Translations under genes and position numbers: made by a program
The notes under the pieces: model-generated
What the model was told of the DNA's origin: nothing
Seen by the model: the letters and a program-made list of their open reading frames with translations, nothing else
Database searches by the model: none
Shown: positions 33,000-44,000 of the stretch, piece after piece
How the letters are laid out: each line of letters begins with the position of its first letter
Position numbering within the stretch: the stretch's first letter is position 1
Source of the DNA: Marchantia polymorpha subsp. ruderalis
Taxonomy: Eukaryota; Streptophyta; Marchantiopsida; Marchantiales; Marchantiaceae
Assembly (NCBI GenBank): GCA_037833965.1
Contig: AP031353.1
Coordinates: 17,672,501-17,736,500, forward strand
Direction of reading: 5' to 3'
Length of the DNA stretch: 64,000 nucleotides

Positions 33000-33960
33000 T
33001 AGAAAGCACGCATTGTGAGGCATGCTCATGAAGAGTTGGGACATTTTGGAGTGAAGCGTACGTACAACTTACTCCTTGGTCAGTATTGGTGGACTGATAT
33101 GCATACGCAGGTACAGTAGTTGGTATCACGTTGCATGGTTTGTGATCGGGTGAGAGCATCGTTCAATACCCCGACACGAGAGTTACATCCCTTACCTATC
33201 ATGGGGTTGGGTTACCATTGGAGTTTAGATTTTGCTGGATCACTACTTTTGACTGCACGACATCATCAGAATGTGTTGGTGATGGTGGAGCATTTCTCCA
33301 AGTGGATTGAGTTGGTGGCATTACCTAACAAGGCGAGTGAGGGAGTAGCATATGCTTTTCTTGACAGGGTGCTTAGTCACTTTGGTGCACTAGCTTAGGT
33401 GTTGACCGATCAGGGGACAAAGTTTCAAGGTGAGTTTCAAGTCTTGTGTGACAAGAAGCTGATTGATCACCGGACTACTTCCCGAGATCATCCACAGGTG
33501 GATGGGTTGGCTGAGCGGATGGTACAGACGGTGAAGAGAGCGTTGCGCAAGTATGGCCTACAGAAGGGGCATCTTGGGGACAGGGATATTTAGTTACCAT
33601 GGCTGGCCATGGTATATCGATTCAGTCGTGAAGCATCCTTGGCTTCGTTTTCACCATATTTTCTATTGTACGGCCAAGATCTAGACTTGCCTACAGCAAT
33701 TCATCGTGAGTCTAGCGAGGTGGTGAACCTTGATGATCGAGATATGTGGGTGAGAGTGTGTTCTCAACGTGCAGTGCTCTTTCGGATAGTTATGACTGCA
33801 GCGTTTGAGAACCTTGCGATTGCTCAACATAGGGATACGTTGCGGTATGCAACAATCCGGGGAGGAGGTTATCGACCATCGATTCGTAGGTTCTGTGTGA
33901 GAGATTACGTCTATTTACAGCAGATTGCACCGACTACTTTGGATGTGACAACAGGTTTAC
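33000..33960 (+). pseudogene. Gypsy integrase
   Basis: The HHCC zinc site reads HAHEELGHFGVKRTYN ... CMVCDRV. The core has HWSLDFAGS, LTDQGTKFQGEF and HPQVDGLAERMVQTVKRAL, giving the D, D, E triad. The C-terminal part reads FSPYFLLYGQDLDLP and FCVRDYVYLQQ. Four TAG stops (33000, 33117, 33396, 33591) interrupt it. The triad itself is intact. Confidence 0.9.
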
Positions 33961-34096
33961 CTTCTGGAGTTCTCATGTTGGATTGTCGGGACGGTGTCGT
34001 TTGGAAGGCTCATGGCGCACAGTTGCGCCATGCCACCTCCCAAACGTGGATGGTACTATGGACCCAAGCTTGGCGATTGTACGTGCCGGCTTGAGG

Positions 34097-34249
34097 TGCA
34101 TGTTATGTGACTCAACTGATCAGACGACCCATATGTTGGTGTGTGATAGGTGTTCTAGAGTATGGCACATGTCGTGCTTGACTCCTCCTATCGATGTTGT
34201 TCCTATTGGACGATGGGTTTGTCCTCGATATACTTTAGAGTGTAGATGA
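34097..34249 (+). pseudogene. PHD finger at the end of the integrase polyprotein
   Basis: The last codons before a natural TAG at 34247 read CMLCDSTDQTTHMLVCDRCS, then VWHMSCLTPPIDVVPIGRWV and CPRYTLEC. This is a C4HC3 PHD finger (C-x2-C, C-x2-C, H-x2-C, then C-x2-C) in which the final Cys is Tyr. A TGT to TAT change would explain it. PHD fingers commonly read histone H3 tails. The finger is joined in frame to a linker (NVDGTMDPSLAIVRAGL), but a frameshift near 34000 separates it from the integrase in this copy. Confidence 0.82.
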
Positions 34250-34393
34250 TTTGATCTTCACATGTTACGAATTGCAGATAGGCGACATAGCACCCGGCCT
34301 ACTGGTTCGCGCACCTACGAAAGTGCATAGCATGTAGTTGTAGATAGGGCTACCTGGGAGTTAGAGAGACTTGACCGCCAGCTAGGGGGGCGA

Positions 34394-34740
34394 GTTGTGA
34401 TAACTTTGTATGTGGACACTCTCGTTCCTTGTGTATATGTGTGAATTGTGAATAGAGCATGTCAACGATGTATGATGTATGGGGATACCGAGTCGCACGA
34501 CCCCGTAGAAAATTGCAGTATAGATAACTAGTGATTGGGTCAATTTTTTTGACCCGGTCACATTACATGGACATGTTTGTTTGAAACGATGTGACATGAG
34601 TTACATAATCATATGTAGAAAATGATATATCTCTTGATGAAATGGTAATGCTCGCCCATAACAACGATAGGTGACTCGAAAAATGATTTGGACAGTGATA
34701 TAGAAATTAATTACATTTTTAATAAATTAGTTATGCTCGG
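34394..34740 (+). repeat. Presumed start of the gypsy 3' LTR; right limit unknown
   Basis: It begins TGTGATAACTTTGTATGTGG right after a polypurine run. It contains a foldback GGGTCAA/TTGACCC (34537-34555). No second copy occurs in the window, so the end cannot be fixed and the LTR call rests on position only. Confidence 0.4.
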
Positions 34741-34814
34741 CTGCAACTCCGGACGGAAAGCTCGCCATAAGTATAGCTGGGCCCGGATTCCCAGGGCCAG
34801 CGGAAAAACTCTTA

Positions 34815-36086
34815 TTAGAGGCAACAGTAGGTCCGGACTGTGAAATCCCGGAAGTAACCGAACATGGATCCTACTACTAGACCTGATTGTACAGCGCTTG
34901 CATTGAAGCTGGGCAAAACGCCAAGTCCCTGAACCGTTTTCGTATTGGTTGATGATTGCTGGTAGCTGGAGATATTGCTGCCAGCTGATACCGTCTGTGA
35001 CAGTGAGGGATAGATCGTTGCAGGCCCCATGCAAATGGCTTGGGCACTGACAGAAGTGTAACTGGGGAAAGTTCCTCCCATAAGACTTGATTTGGGAGCT
35101 CCCGGGGAGAAGCTTGTCATTGAGCCCGAGCTGATCCCAGGCTGCCCGACTCCAGCAGGACTAGTCGGCACTGAGCTTGCACCGCCTCCTAAGCCTTGTT
35201 GTGCACCTGCTGGAGAGTGCCCTCATTGAGTGACTACAGCACCAGAACTCAACTTTGAAGGGCCAGGCGAAAATTTGACCGGGCTCCCCGTGCTCATAGC
35301 TCCTTGTGCTATGCCAGATGGTTTGTTGAACATTGTTCTTCCTGAAGGAACAGATTGGGCTTGGACACCTCCCGACATCGGACTAGATGACGTTGGGGCA
35401 TGGACGGATTGGCCACTCACGGATGTAGGTACATTGGAGGAGCCAGGTTGATGTCCAGGGCTCGAAGAAGTTGGCAAACTCAGGGATCCTGAACCTGGTT
35501 GAGCACCACTCAGCACCTGCTGTTACACTGCGGACGAAAATGCGGGCATCGTTCCGGGACTAGTCACGACCCCTCCGTTTGAGGCACTGGAAACAGCACC
35601 GGCGTTCGCAGTATGCGAAACAGTTGACTGCTTGGGAGGTGACTTAGCCACGCTCGAAACAGATGCAGAACCAGATGGGGTTTTAGAAGACGAAATGAAC
35701 GGTCTTCCTAAAGCGCCAGAAGAGTATACTTGTCCCGTTTTACCAGACGGAGGCCTGTCAACACCAGCTTGACTCGTCACTTTCAGAGGCACAGCAGATG
35801 AGTTCCCGGGAGATGTACAGGAAGCAGCAGCAGAACTAGATCTGTGAGAAGGTGCACCAGGTGAAACAACCAACCCAGCAGGTGCTTCATCAGTGGTCAT
35901 CACGTTTGCAATACTTTTCGCTGCATGCTGCTTCTTCACTTGCAATGGTGCCTCTTGCTCTCCAACCCAACCAGGTCCGAAGGGAACACCCCGCGCAAGA
36001 ACTTTTTGCAACTCACGTGCGACATAGCTCCAAGCCTTCGGCCCGAGAATTGCTCCTAATTGTGCTAGACTTTCCGCATACGAGTT
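34815..36086 (-). pseudogene. BRD C-terminal region, low-complexity tail with two stops
   Basis: The frame starts after a TGA at 36087-36089 and reads GAILGPKAWSYVARELQKVL then GVPFGPGWVGEQEAP, followed by a long disordered tail of Ser, Pro, Gly, Thr and Val. TAA at 35523-35525 and TGA at 35223-35225 interrupt a single continuous frame. The tail resumes in the same frame each time, so the stops are point changes. No acceptor AG in the right phase precedes the block. Confidence 0.75.
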
Positions 36087-36239
36087 TCAGACCTGAGCAC
36101 CAACCTGGAAAGCGGCATAGACCAAAATAAGTACCATGCTGGTTGTAACAAGAGTACATAGATCAACCATGCCAAATACTGAACCTCTTGTGAGATGGTG
36201 ACGACTAAGTCATAGAATGTCAGTGGTGAGGAGCAGAAG

Positions 36240-39170
36240 GCGGATCTACAGGGAATTTCACCACAGTTGCAATGACCGCTCAGCTTACGGGTTTTCACTC
36301 CACTTCACCGAGCAGCAACAACATAGCATTATAGCAGTTGCGTGATAGTAAACGGACGAAACGGCCAATCACAAGCCTCGGCACTAAAAATGGAAACCAG
36401 TTCCATAGATGGACATAGAAATCACCACCAGACAAAGCAAATTCGATCAACAAAGTTTCCAGAATTTTCAAATTCCTTCTACATCAGTCACAGCACTTAC
36501 AAGAAACTTCATGACACACAGTCAGATTCAGCACCCTGGTTGTTTCCACCCAATCAGAATTGTTTCATTCGGCAAAAAGCCAATCAACTCCCTCTCGACG
36601 AAGGGGCACGAGGCACCAGCTTCGTGTCCCCTCGTCGAGGAGGAGTGATTGCTGAAATAACATATCTTGCAAATCCCTTATATACACCAAACTTGCATTG
36701 ACCGCTTAGCTTATGGGTTTTTTCTCCACTTCAACGAGCTGCAACGCCCAAGTCACTTTCCTGAACCAGCATTATAGCACTTGCATGACAGTTCATGGAC
36801 GAAACGACCAATCACGAGCCTCGGCACTAAAAATGAAAACCAGTTCCATAGATGCACATAGAAATCACCACAAGCCGAAGCAAATTAAATCAACAAAGTT
36901 TCCAGAATTTTCCAATTCCATCTACATCAGTCACAGCACTTGCAAGAAACTCCATGACACACAGTCAGATTCAGCACACTGCTTGTTTCCGCAGAATCAG
37001 AATTGTTTCATTCGGCAAAAAACAATCACACCATCAGTTACGGAGGGGCACGAAGCACCAGCTTCGTGTCCCCTCGTAACGGAGGGGGGATTCTTGAAAT
37101 AACATGTCTTGCAAATCCCTTATATACACCAAAGTTGCATTGACCGCTGAGCTTATGGATTTTCTCTCCACTTCAACCAGCAGCAACCACATAGTCACTT
37201 TCCTCAACCAACGATATAGCAGTTGCATGATAATTCATGGCCGAAACGACCAATCACAAGCCAACACATTAACAATGGAAACCAGTTCAAAAGATGTACA
37301 TAGAAATCAACACCAAGCAAATTATACAACAAAGTTGCCACATTTTTTCAAATCCTTCTACATCCATCACAGCACTTGCAAGAAACTTCATGACACACAG
37401 TAAGATTCAGCACCCTGCTTATTTCGGCCGAATCAGAATTGTTTCATTCGGCAAAAGCCAATCAACTCCCTATCGACGAAGGGGCACGAGGCACCAGCTT
37501 CATGTCCCCTCGTCGAGGAGGAGTAATTGCTGAAATAACATGTGTTGCAAATCCCTTATATACACCAAAGTTGCATTGACCGCTGAGCTTATGGGTTATC
37601 TCTCCACTTCAACGAGCAGCAACGACATAGTCACTTTCCTGAACCAACATTATAGGAGTTGCATGATAATTCATTGACGAAACGACCAATCAAAAGCCTC
37701 CACACTAACAATGGACCCCACTTCCATAGATGGACATAGAAATCACCACAAGCCAAAGCAAATTCAATCAACAAAGTTTCCAGAATTTTCCAATTCCTTT
37801 TACATCAGTCACAGCACTTGCAAGAACCTTCATGACACACAGTAAGATTCAGCACCCTGGTTGTTTCCGCCCAATCAAAATTCTTTCATTCGGCAAAAGC
37901 CAATCAACTCCCTCTCGACGAGGGGACACGAAGCTGGTGCTTCGTGCCCCCTCGTCGACGAGTGATTGCTGAAATAGCATGTCTTGCAAATCCCTTATAT
38001 ACACCAAAGTTGCATTGACCGCTGAGCTTATGGGTTTTCTCTCCACTTCAACGAGCAGCAACGACATGGTCACTTTCCTGAACCAACATTCTAGGAGTTG
38101 CATGATAATTCATTGACGAAACGACCAATCACAAGCCTTCACACTAACAATGGAAACCAGTTCCATAGATGGACATAGAAATCACCAGAAGCCAAAGCAA
38201 ATTAAATCAACAAAGTTTCCAAATTTTTCCATTCCTTCTACATCCGTCACAGCACTTGCAAGTAACTTCATGACACACAGTAAGATTCAGCACCCTGGTT
38301 GTTTCGCCCAATCAAAATTCTTTCATGCGGCATTTGCCAATCAACTCCCTCTCGACTCCCTCTCGAGGGAGGGGCACTTGCAAGTAACTTCATGACACAC
38401 AGTAAGATTCAGCACCCTGGTTGTTTCGCCCAATCAAAATTCTTTCATGCGGCATTTGCCAATCAACTCCCTCTCGACTCCCTCTCGAGGGAGGGGCACG
38501 AGGCACCAGCTTCGTGTCCCCTCGTCGAGGAGGAGTGATTGCTGAAATAACATGTCTTGCAAATCCCTTATATACACCAAAGTTGCATTGACCGCTGAGC
38601 TTATGGGTTTTCTCTCCACTTCAACCAGCATCAACGACATAGTAACTCTCCTGAACCAACATTATAGCAGTTGCATGATAATTCATTGACGAAACGACCA
38701 ATCACAAGCCTCCACACTAACAATGGAGACCAGTTCCATAGATGGACATAGAAACCACCACAAGCCAAAGCAAATTCAATCAACAAAGTTTCCAGAATTT
38801 TCCAATTCCTTCTACATCAATCACAGCACTTGCAAGAAACTTCATGACACACAGTAAGATTCAGCACCCTGCTTGTTTTCGCCGACTCAAAATTGTTTGA
38901 TTCGGTAAAAGGCAACCACCCCTCCTCTACAAACGCTGATGATAGCTTCTGCCTATAGCTGATGAAATACCTTTCGTTGCAAATCTTTTATACGCACCAA
39001 ACATGCATTGACTGCTAAACTTATGGGGTTCTTCTCCATTTGAATGTCCCAGTGCCGAAATAGTTCATTCAAAGCATGACGCGTATTTAAAATGACGTGA
39101 TTCACCTCAACTACTCCACTCCCCCGGCAAATTACCTTAGGCCAAAACCTAAAAATACAAACCATCTGGG
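36240..39170. repeat. Tandem array of ~0.43-kb units, most with a long hairpin
   Basis: At least seven units can be aligned by TTGACCGCT(G/T)AGCTTATGGG, found at about 36272, 36698, 37140, 37576, 38015, 38588 and 39008 (spacings 426, 442, 436, 439, 573, 420). Shared phrases include CATAGATGGACATAGAAATC, CAGCACTTGCAAGAAACTTC and CAAATCCCTTATATACACCA. The 573-bp spacing contains an extra internal duplication. Most units hold a hairpin of about 45 bases (36594-36639, 37037-37080, 37472-37516, 37914-37962, 38490-38540). The array lies between the bromodomain exon and the C-terminal exon of the BRD gene. Short minus-strand frames in some units are broken in others, so I do not regard them as coding. 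Confidence 0.93.
38370..38490. repeat. Local ~119-bp duplication inside one array unit
   Basis: GGCACTTGCAAGTAACTTCA through TCTCGAGGGAGG is repeated head to tail (about 38254-38372 and 38373-38491), which explains the longer 573-bp spacing. Confidence 0.8.
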
Positions 39171-40480
39171 TTCATATTGTGTTCTATTTGAAAGCGACAG
39201 CGACGAAAAAGTCCTGAGAATGCATGACCCATATTTCGCGATAAGGACGAAAACTAGTCAGTCTGACAGTCACTAGTGTCAGAACTGACGGTGGCAATCC
39301 GTTAGAGAGAAGACAACCCTCGGGGCGTCCTCTAAGTACCTTGGATGAAACCCTATTCATCAGAGAAAATCACTTTGACAAGTCTACAGTATGAAGCAAC
39401 GTCATAGAAGTTGCAATATAGTCGATAACCGAAAACGAAAACAACCCTCGGCGCTGACAGTGGCAATCAGTTCCACAGGAGACAGCCCCCAGGTGTCCTC
39501 TAGATAACTTGGAGGTAACACACTTGCTCAGATGAAGTGAATTGGACGACATTATGAACGGAAGTCATAGCTATTGCGAAGGTGGGGAAACTGATTGGCA
39601 AGACCACTTTCAGGCCTCCTCTACACAACTTGAAGGTAACACTCTTGCTCACATTTTCATGTGAGCAAGAGTTTTCACATTTTCACTTCAACAAGTCGTC
39701 ATTAGGAACCAAAATCATAGCGGTTGCAAGAAACTTTATGGTAAGATAACTGTTCTCTAAATCACTTGGAGTTAACACTCTTGCTCACATGAAATCAATT
39801 AAACAAGTCGGATAGGAACCAAAATCATAGCGGTTGCAAGATACTTCATGGTAAGATAGCTGTTCTCTAAATCACTTGGAGATAACACTCTTGCTCACAT
39901 GAAATCAATTAAACAAGTCGGATAGGAAACAAAATCCAAGCGGTTGCAAGACACTCGACGACACACGGTAAGACAACACTCTTGCTCACATGAAATCAAT
40001 TAAGCAAGTCGGATAGGAAACAAAATCAAAGCAGTTGCAAGACACTTTATGACACACGGTAAGACAACCACCTCTCCCTCAACGACTGCTTCGTGATCCG
40101 TCGTTGAAGGAAAGGATGGCTGATGAAATACCTTCTATTGCAAATCCCTTATATGCACCAAACATGCATTAACCGCTAAGCTTATAGGGTTTTTCTCCAT
40201 TTGAAAGAGACAGCAACAAAACAGTCACTTAATGAGCCAACAATATAGAAGATGCAAGACAATTGATGGACGAAACCGAACAATCACGAGTCTCGGCGCT
40301 GACAGCGTCAACCAGTTCGATACAAGAAAGCCCTCGAGGCTCGAGGCGTCCTCTAAATAACTTGGAAGTAAGCCACTTCCTCAGATGAAATCACTCGAAG
40401 AAGTCGATACTAGTTATGAGCAACCGACATCAACGTGTACATACTATATTCATCAAAATCAAGAGGCGCTTTATGAACCG
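39171..40480. repeat. Diverged edge of the array with shorter subrepeats
   Basis: A phrase AACACTCTTGCTCACAT recurs at about 39632, 39776, 39893 and 39969 together with ATCAATTAAACAAGTCGGAT and GCGGTTGCAAGA. A full-type segment with CAAATCCCTTATATGCACCA and a changed hairpin reappears at 40079-40250. No bromodomain exon is seen here. Confidence 0.8.
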
Positions 40481-42799
40481 CGTGGACCAACCTCAAAAGA
40501 CTCCATGGTCGAGTAAGCATTCTTGTTAATTTTCTTCCTCATTGTTCCAAAATCCATCGGATCTTTGATAAAGTCATAATAATCCGGAACCTGAAAGAAC
40601 CAGCAGCAAAAAAATGGTCAGGACTGAAAGAGGGTGCGACCGACTCTGCTGTCCGGACCTCCACAAAGTCAACCAAATTACGATTGAGACTGTAGATCAT
40701 ATGATATGAGTTTCCCAAAAGACGAAAAAACGTAAAAACGTGCATTCAGAAGAAGCTACTGCACCCGTGACTTCGTTTCTAAAACATCAGATTGCGGATT
40801 ACCTGAGCCGCATCCACAGGTTCTGCGAAAACTCCATAGGTGTCTTTCCTGGGGGCAGAGAGAACACAACCAGAAATCAGCTTGAGCATGCAGCACATCA
40901 TGCACATCGTACTTACGAGAGAAGACAAAGACAACAACCAACACTACGGACACATGGTCTTCCCGTCTCCATTATATGCTCCATGCATGTGTGAAATTTA
41001 AAGAGAAGCATTAAAAAGCTCCACGCAGTGCAAGCGGCAAGCATACAGAAGTGAAATGATGTGACCTGATAATAGTTATCACTTGTCAAAATCCTACACA
41101 GACAACATCCGCATTCAAATGTGATAGCCAGGGAAATACGTTTGCAGCTTGTCAAGGACACCTTCTAGCAGGGGTTTGGAGATCGGTTGCAGCGGTAGCT
41201 GCGTCTGTTGTGGTGGGCCTGCGCAACCGTTCGTAACCAGTAAACTCGATCAGCGTTAACTACTCATCAAAATTTTAGAACAGCAGAGTACAAGTAGGAG
41301 CCCACTCACTGAAACTCAAGTCGAGCTAACAAAGAGAGCTGGCATGTCATCCTACCTTGAGAGACACTAGGCCCGACCCCAGGCGCAGGCACTTCAGGTT
41401 TAGATTCCGGCTTGACCTGTTTCTGCAACAAAGAAACAATGACACCAGGAATGACTAACAGTACACATTATATCCACTGACGACCAGTACAATTACAACT
41501 ACGGCGATGGTTCCACACCAGCAGGAAGAAAAGGCTGTGACAGAGAGTAGTCTGAAGGCCAAAATTTATCTTTCGTACCAGAGCCCTTAATATAGAAAAA
41601 GCGGTATCGAGCGGAGATAACTTAGGCCTTCGTGTAGGAGCGCGGAAGCTTCTCAGGCGCTTACAGGTAAGAGTAGGAGCATGGGTTTTCGACATTTCGG
41701 TGTGGGAAAATTTGCTTTTGGTGTGGTGGATGATTCTTCTTCACTGGTGTACACAGGGGATAAAACATGACATCGGCAGACAGATATTTTAGGCATATTT
41801 TAGAGAATTCAGGCACCATCACTCGCTTTACGTTTCTCGTTGTCCTTCCGAGATGTCGGGATTGTGTATCCTGGACTTGTCTCGGTTCTCTGGTAGGATA
41901 AAGGGAGAGAAGTAGAACACAGGCCGCATGGCGCAGGTAGGGTTTCGTGCAGCTAACCTACAGGTACAGCAAAATTCCTTACAGCAGTCACATTCCGACA
42001 CTCACTTCCAACATTTTATTCATGGAACATGGCGACCTAGCAATCAACCGTCCGTCACGCCTGTCGCGTGTAGAGAATGGGTACAACTTCAGGGACAGCG
42101 ACCTTCACAGGCTAGGAGAAACGGTGTGGTCCAACAAGTCACATCATGCAAGCAGCGTGGGTGACTTTGCGGCTTCAGACATACAACTTTCAGAGCCTTG
42201 TCAGCAGCGGCAGGAACAGCTGACAGCGATGGGTTTTACGACCAAGAAAAATAAGGTGAAAAAGAGCAACGGCGAAAAAAAAGCTGGTGGCACCAAAGTG
42301 TCCATAAAACCTCGCAATTCGTTCGAGAGTCGGAAAAGCTCTAGGCATAAAATCCACGCTCACTCACCTTGTGCGACTTCTTGACCAGTGGTGGTAATGG
42401 AGCTGCCGGGGACACGCGCGCTGCGGCCCCCGACGAGGCCGCCGCAGCAAAACTGATTGCGCCATCCCTGACACCGGCTAGATTATCGTCGGCGCTGGGA
42501 GCCCCCACGACCAGGCGCCCGACGCCTAGCGCTCCGCTCTGCTCGACGACCTTGAACTTCCTCTTCTTCAGAGGCGTGTGCTGTTGAGTGTTGGGGGCAT
42601 TGGACGCATTGCCGGGGGCCGATGTCGTTGTCGATGCCGCAACCGATCCGGATGCTGCCGCAGTGGCCGAGGCCGATGCCGATCTGAGGTGAGAAGCGGA
42701 CTGAGCCTGCAGCGCCGAGTATGATGCGCCAGCATGATGAGACACATTTTTGCGATGATCTTGTGAAGGCGAGAATTGTGATGAAGGGAATGAAAAAGC

Positions 42800-44000
42800 A
42801 GAGGCGGACGAATTTTAAAAATTTCTGAATTTTTATGCTGTTTTTTGGAAAGTTTGAAATATACTTTAGGATTTGAAATTGTCATTTACCCTGGTTGCAT
42901 AGACAAAATTTGAATTACTTAATATTTAAAAATCTTATAATGTTGAATCAAAATCTGAATTGAACAAGCTTTTCATGAGTTAAACCACAATGAGATTGCA
43001 TCTTCATTACAGGTTTGATAGTGTAATTATTTATAGATCGAATTTTTTCATTGTTGTGTTATTCATTTTTAAAAGTTGTTGCTTGTATGTCTTGCTGAAA
43101 AATATCATTCAAAGCTCATGCTAGTTGTGATAATAGTTTTATTATGAAAAAAAGGACAAAAATTCTATTTACAAATACTTGAAAGACATATGTAGTTTAT
43201 TATAGGGAGTGACTAGTTATACTTTAGTTTCGGCTAATTATCACTCACCATATCATACCATACAAAACAAAATTTTGTAATTGGTTAGAGCTATTTCTAT
43301 GTTTACCTACATGGTCTTCGCAGCACTAGGAAAGGTGCACTAATGCACATTAGGCCAGGGTGAGTGATAACTAGCAACTCCGTTATTATGTTTTCAAATT
43401 TTTATTTTATATAAAAATTTTCTTATTTTAGAGAATGTATGAAAGTATTTTCAAATAGTCAATATAACGAAAAAGTTAAATTGGATTTACTTGGAAAATG
43501 AAGTGTTGAACAAAAAGCCCACTGGTAGTCGGTATATACATTTTAGTTAGATTTCAATGATACAGTTTACTGACTTGATAAGGGGAGTTGAATGAATGTA
43601 TCCAAGAATGTTTCATTACTAAATTTCAAGAGTTTGTTACAATTATTGTTTGGTGGTGGAGAAGTAACTTTTAAGGAGAGACATTATATGGATAGAAATA
43701 TATGTAAATAAAATTTCTCTTGATTTCAAAATTCATTCAAAACAAAAATTCTCTTTTCTGATTGATATCTTGGTCCATGGTCAGAAAAATTTCTTGTCGA
43801 AGTTAATTAACCAAAGTGACTGGAAGTAGTCTTTGAGCCTGTACGTCAATAACAATGGTAGTTACAAAGCTTTGTAGGCAGGTGAAGTTGAGTGCTACTG
43901 CATGGCATCATAAGATTGGTATGTGCAGTAAGAAAGTAGAGCGCGGGAAGGTTACGATCGAAACCAGTTGAGTCACGAGCCCCTCACAAGATTGTCACAC
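42800..44000. other. AT-rich intergenic DNA with a possible MITE
   Basis: No gene. Inverted ends GCTAATTATCACTCACCA (43233-43250) and GGGTGAGTGATAACTAGC (43358-43375) enclose about 140 bp and could be a small inverted-repeat element. No target duplication is evident. Confidence 0.4.

Larger units (their letters stand above)
25935..34392 (+). mobile_element. Ty3/gypsy retrotransposon encoding a DNA methyltransferase and a PHD finger
   Basis: The internal order is gag with two zinc knuckles, protease, cytosine-5 DNA methyltransferase, RT, RNase H, integrase, PHD finger, polypurine tract. RT before integrase makes it Ty3/gypsy. The copy is dead: many stops (mostly TAG), frameshifts near 27120, 30850, 31514 and 34000, and a 1.17-kb insertion at 29629-30793. 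A polypurine run (AGCTAGGGGGGCGAGT, about 34380-34395) followed by TGTGATAACTTTG suggests the 3' LTR start. No matching 5' LTR was found upstream of gag, so the copy may be 5'-truncated. Plant elements of this broad type exist; the methyltransferase and PHD modules are discussed under findings. Confidence 0.9.
34815..42745 (-). pseudogene. BRD-type bromodomain gene, probably a pseudogene
   Basis: Minus-strand exons with GT/AG borders that join in phase: 42745-42368 (Ala/Ser-rich, ending LVKKSHK), 41422-41356 (KQVKPESKPEVPAPG), 41218-41140 (LPLQPISKPLLEGVLDKLQ), 40848-40803 (KDTYGVFAEPVDAAQ) and 40590-40492 (VPDYYDFIKDPMDFGTMRKK). The last three encode the first half of a bromodomain of the plant BRD family (BRD7/BRD9-like SWI/SNF subunits), which binds acetyl-lysine. 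The expected second half, with the acetyl-lysine-binding Asn, is not found. A 36.1-40.3-kb repeat array occupies its place. The tail resumes at about 36086 (SYAESLAQLGAILGPKAWSY, then FGPGWVGEQE, a block typical of plant BRD proteins) and runs Ser/Gly/Pro-rich to 34815 with in-frame stops at 35523 and 35223. No ATG opens the first exon in frame. Confidence 0.78.

Noticed and set aside
37034..38640. Minus-strand frames in array units (VERKPISSAVNATLVYIRDL) as a repeated exon
   Set aside because: Equivalent positions in the units at 36272 and 36698 contain stops, so the frame is not conserved.
36240..39170. Regularly spaced repeats resembling a CRISPR array
   Set aside because: Units are ~430 bp, not 25-40-bp repeats with unique spacers, and the context is a plant nuclear gene.
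41468..41695. 75-codon minus-strand ORF between BRD exons
   Set aside because: The flanking exons join in phase without it and it has no BRD-like sequence; treated as intron.
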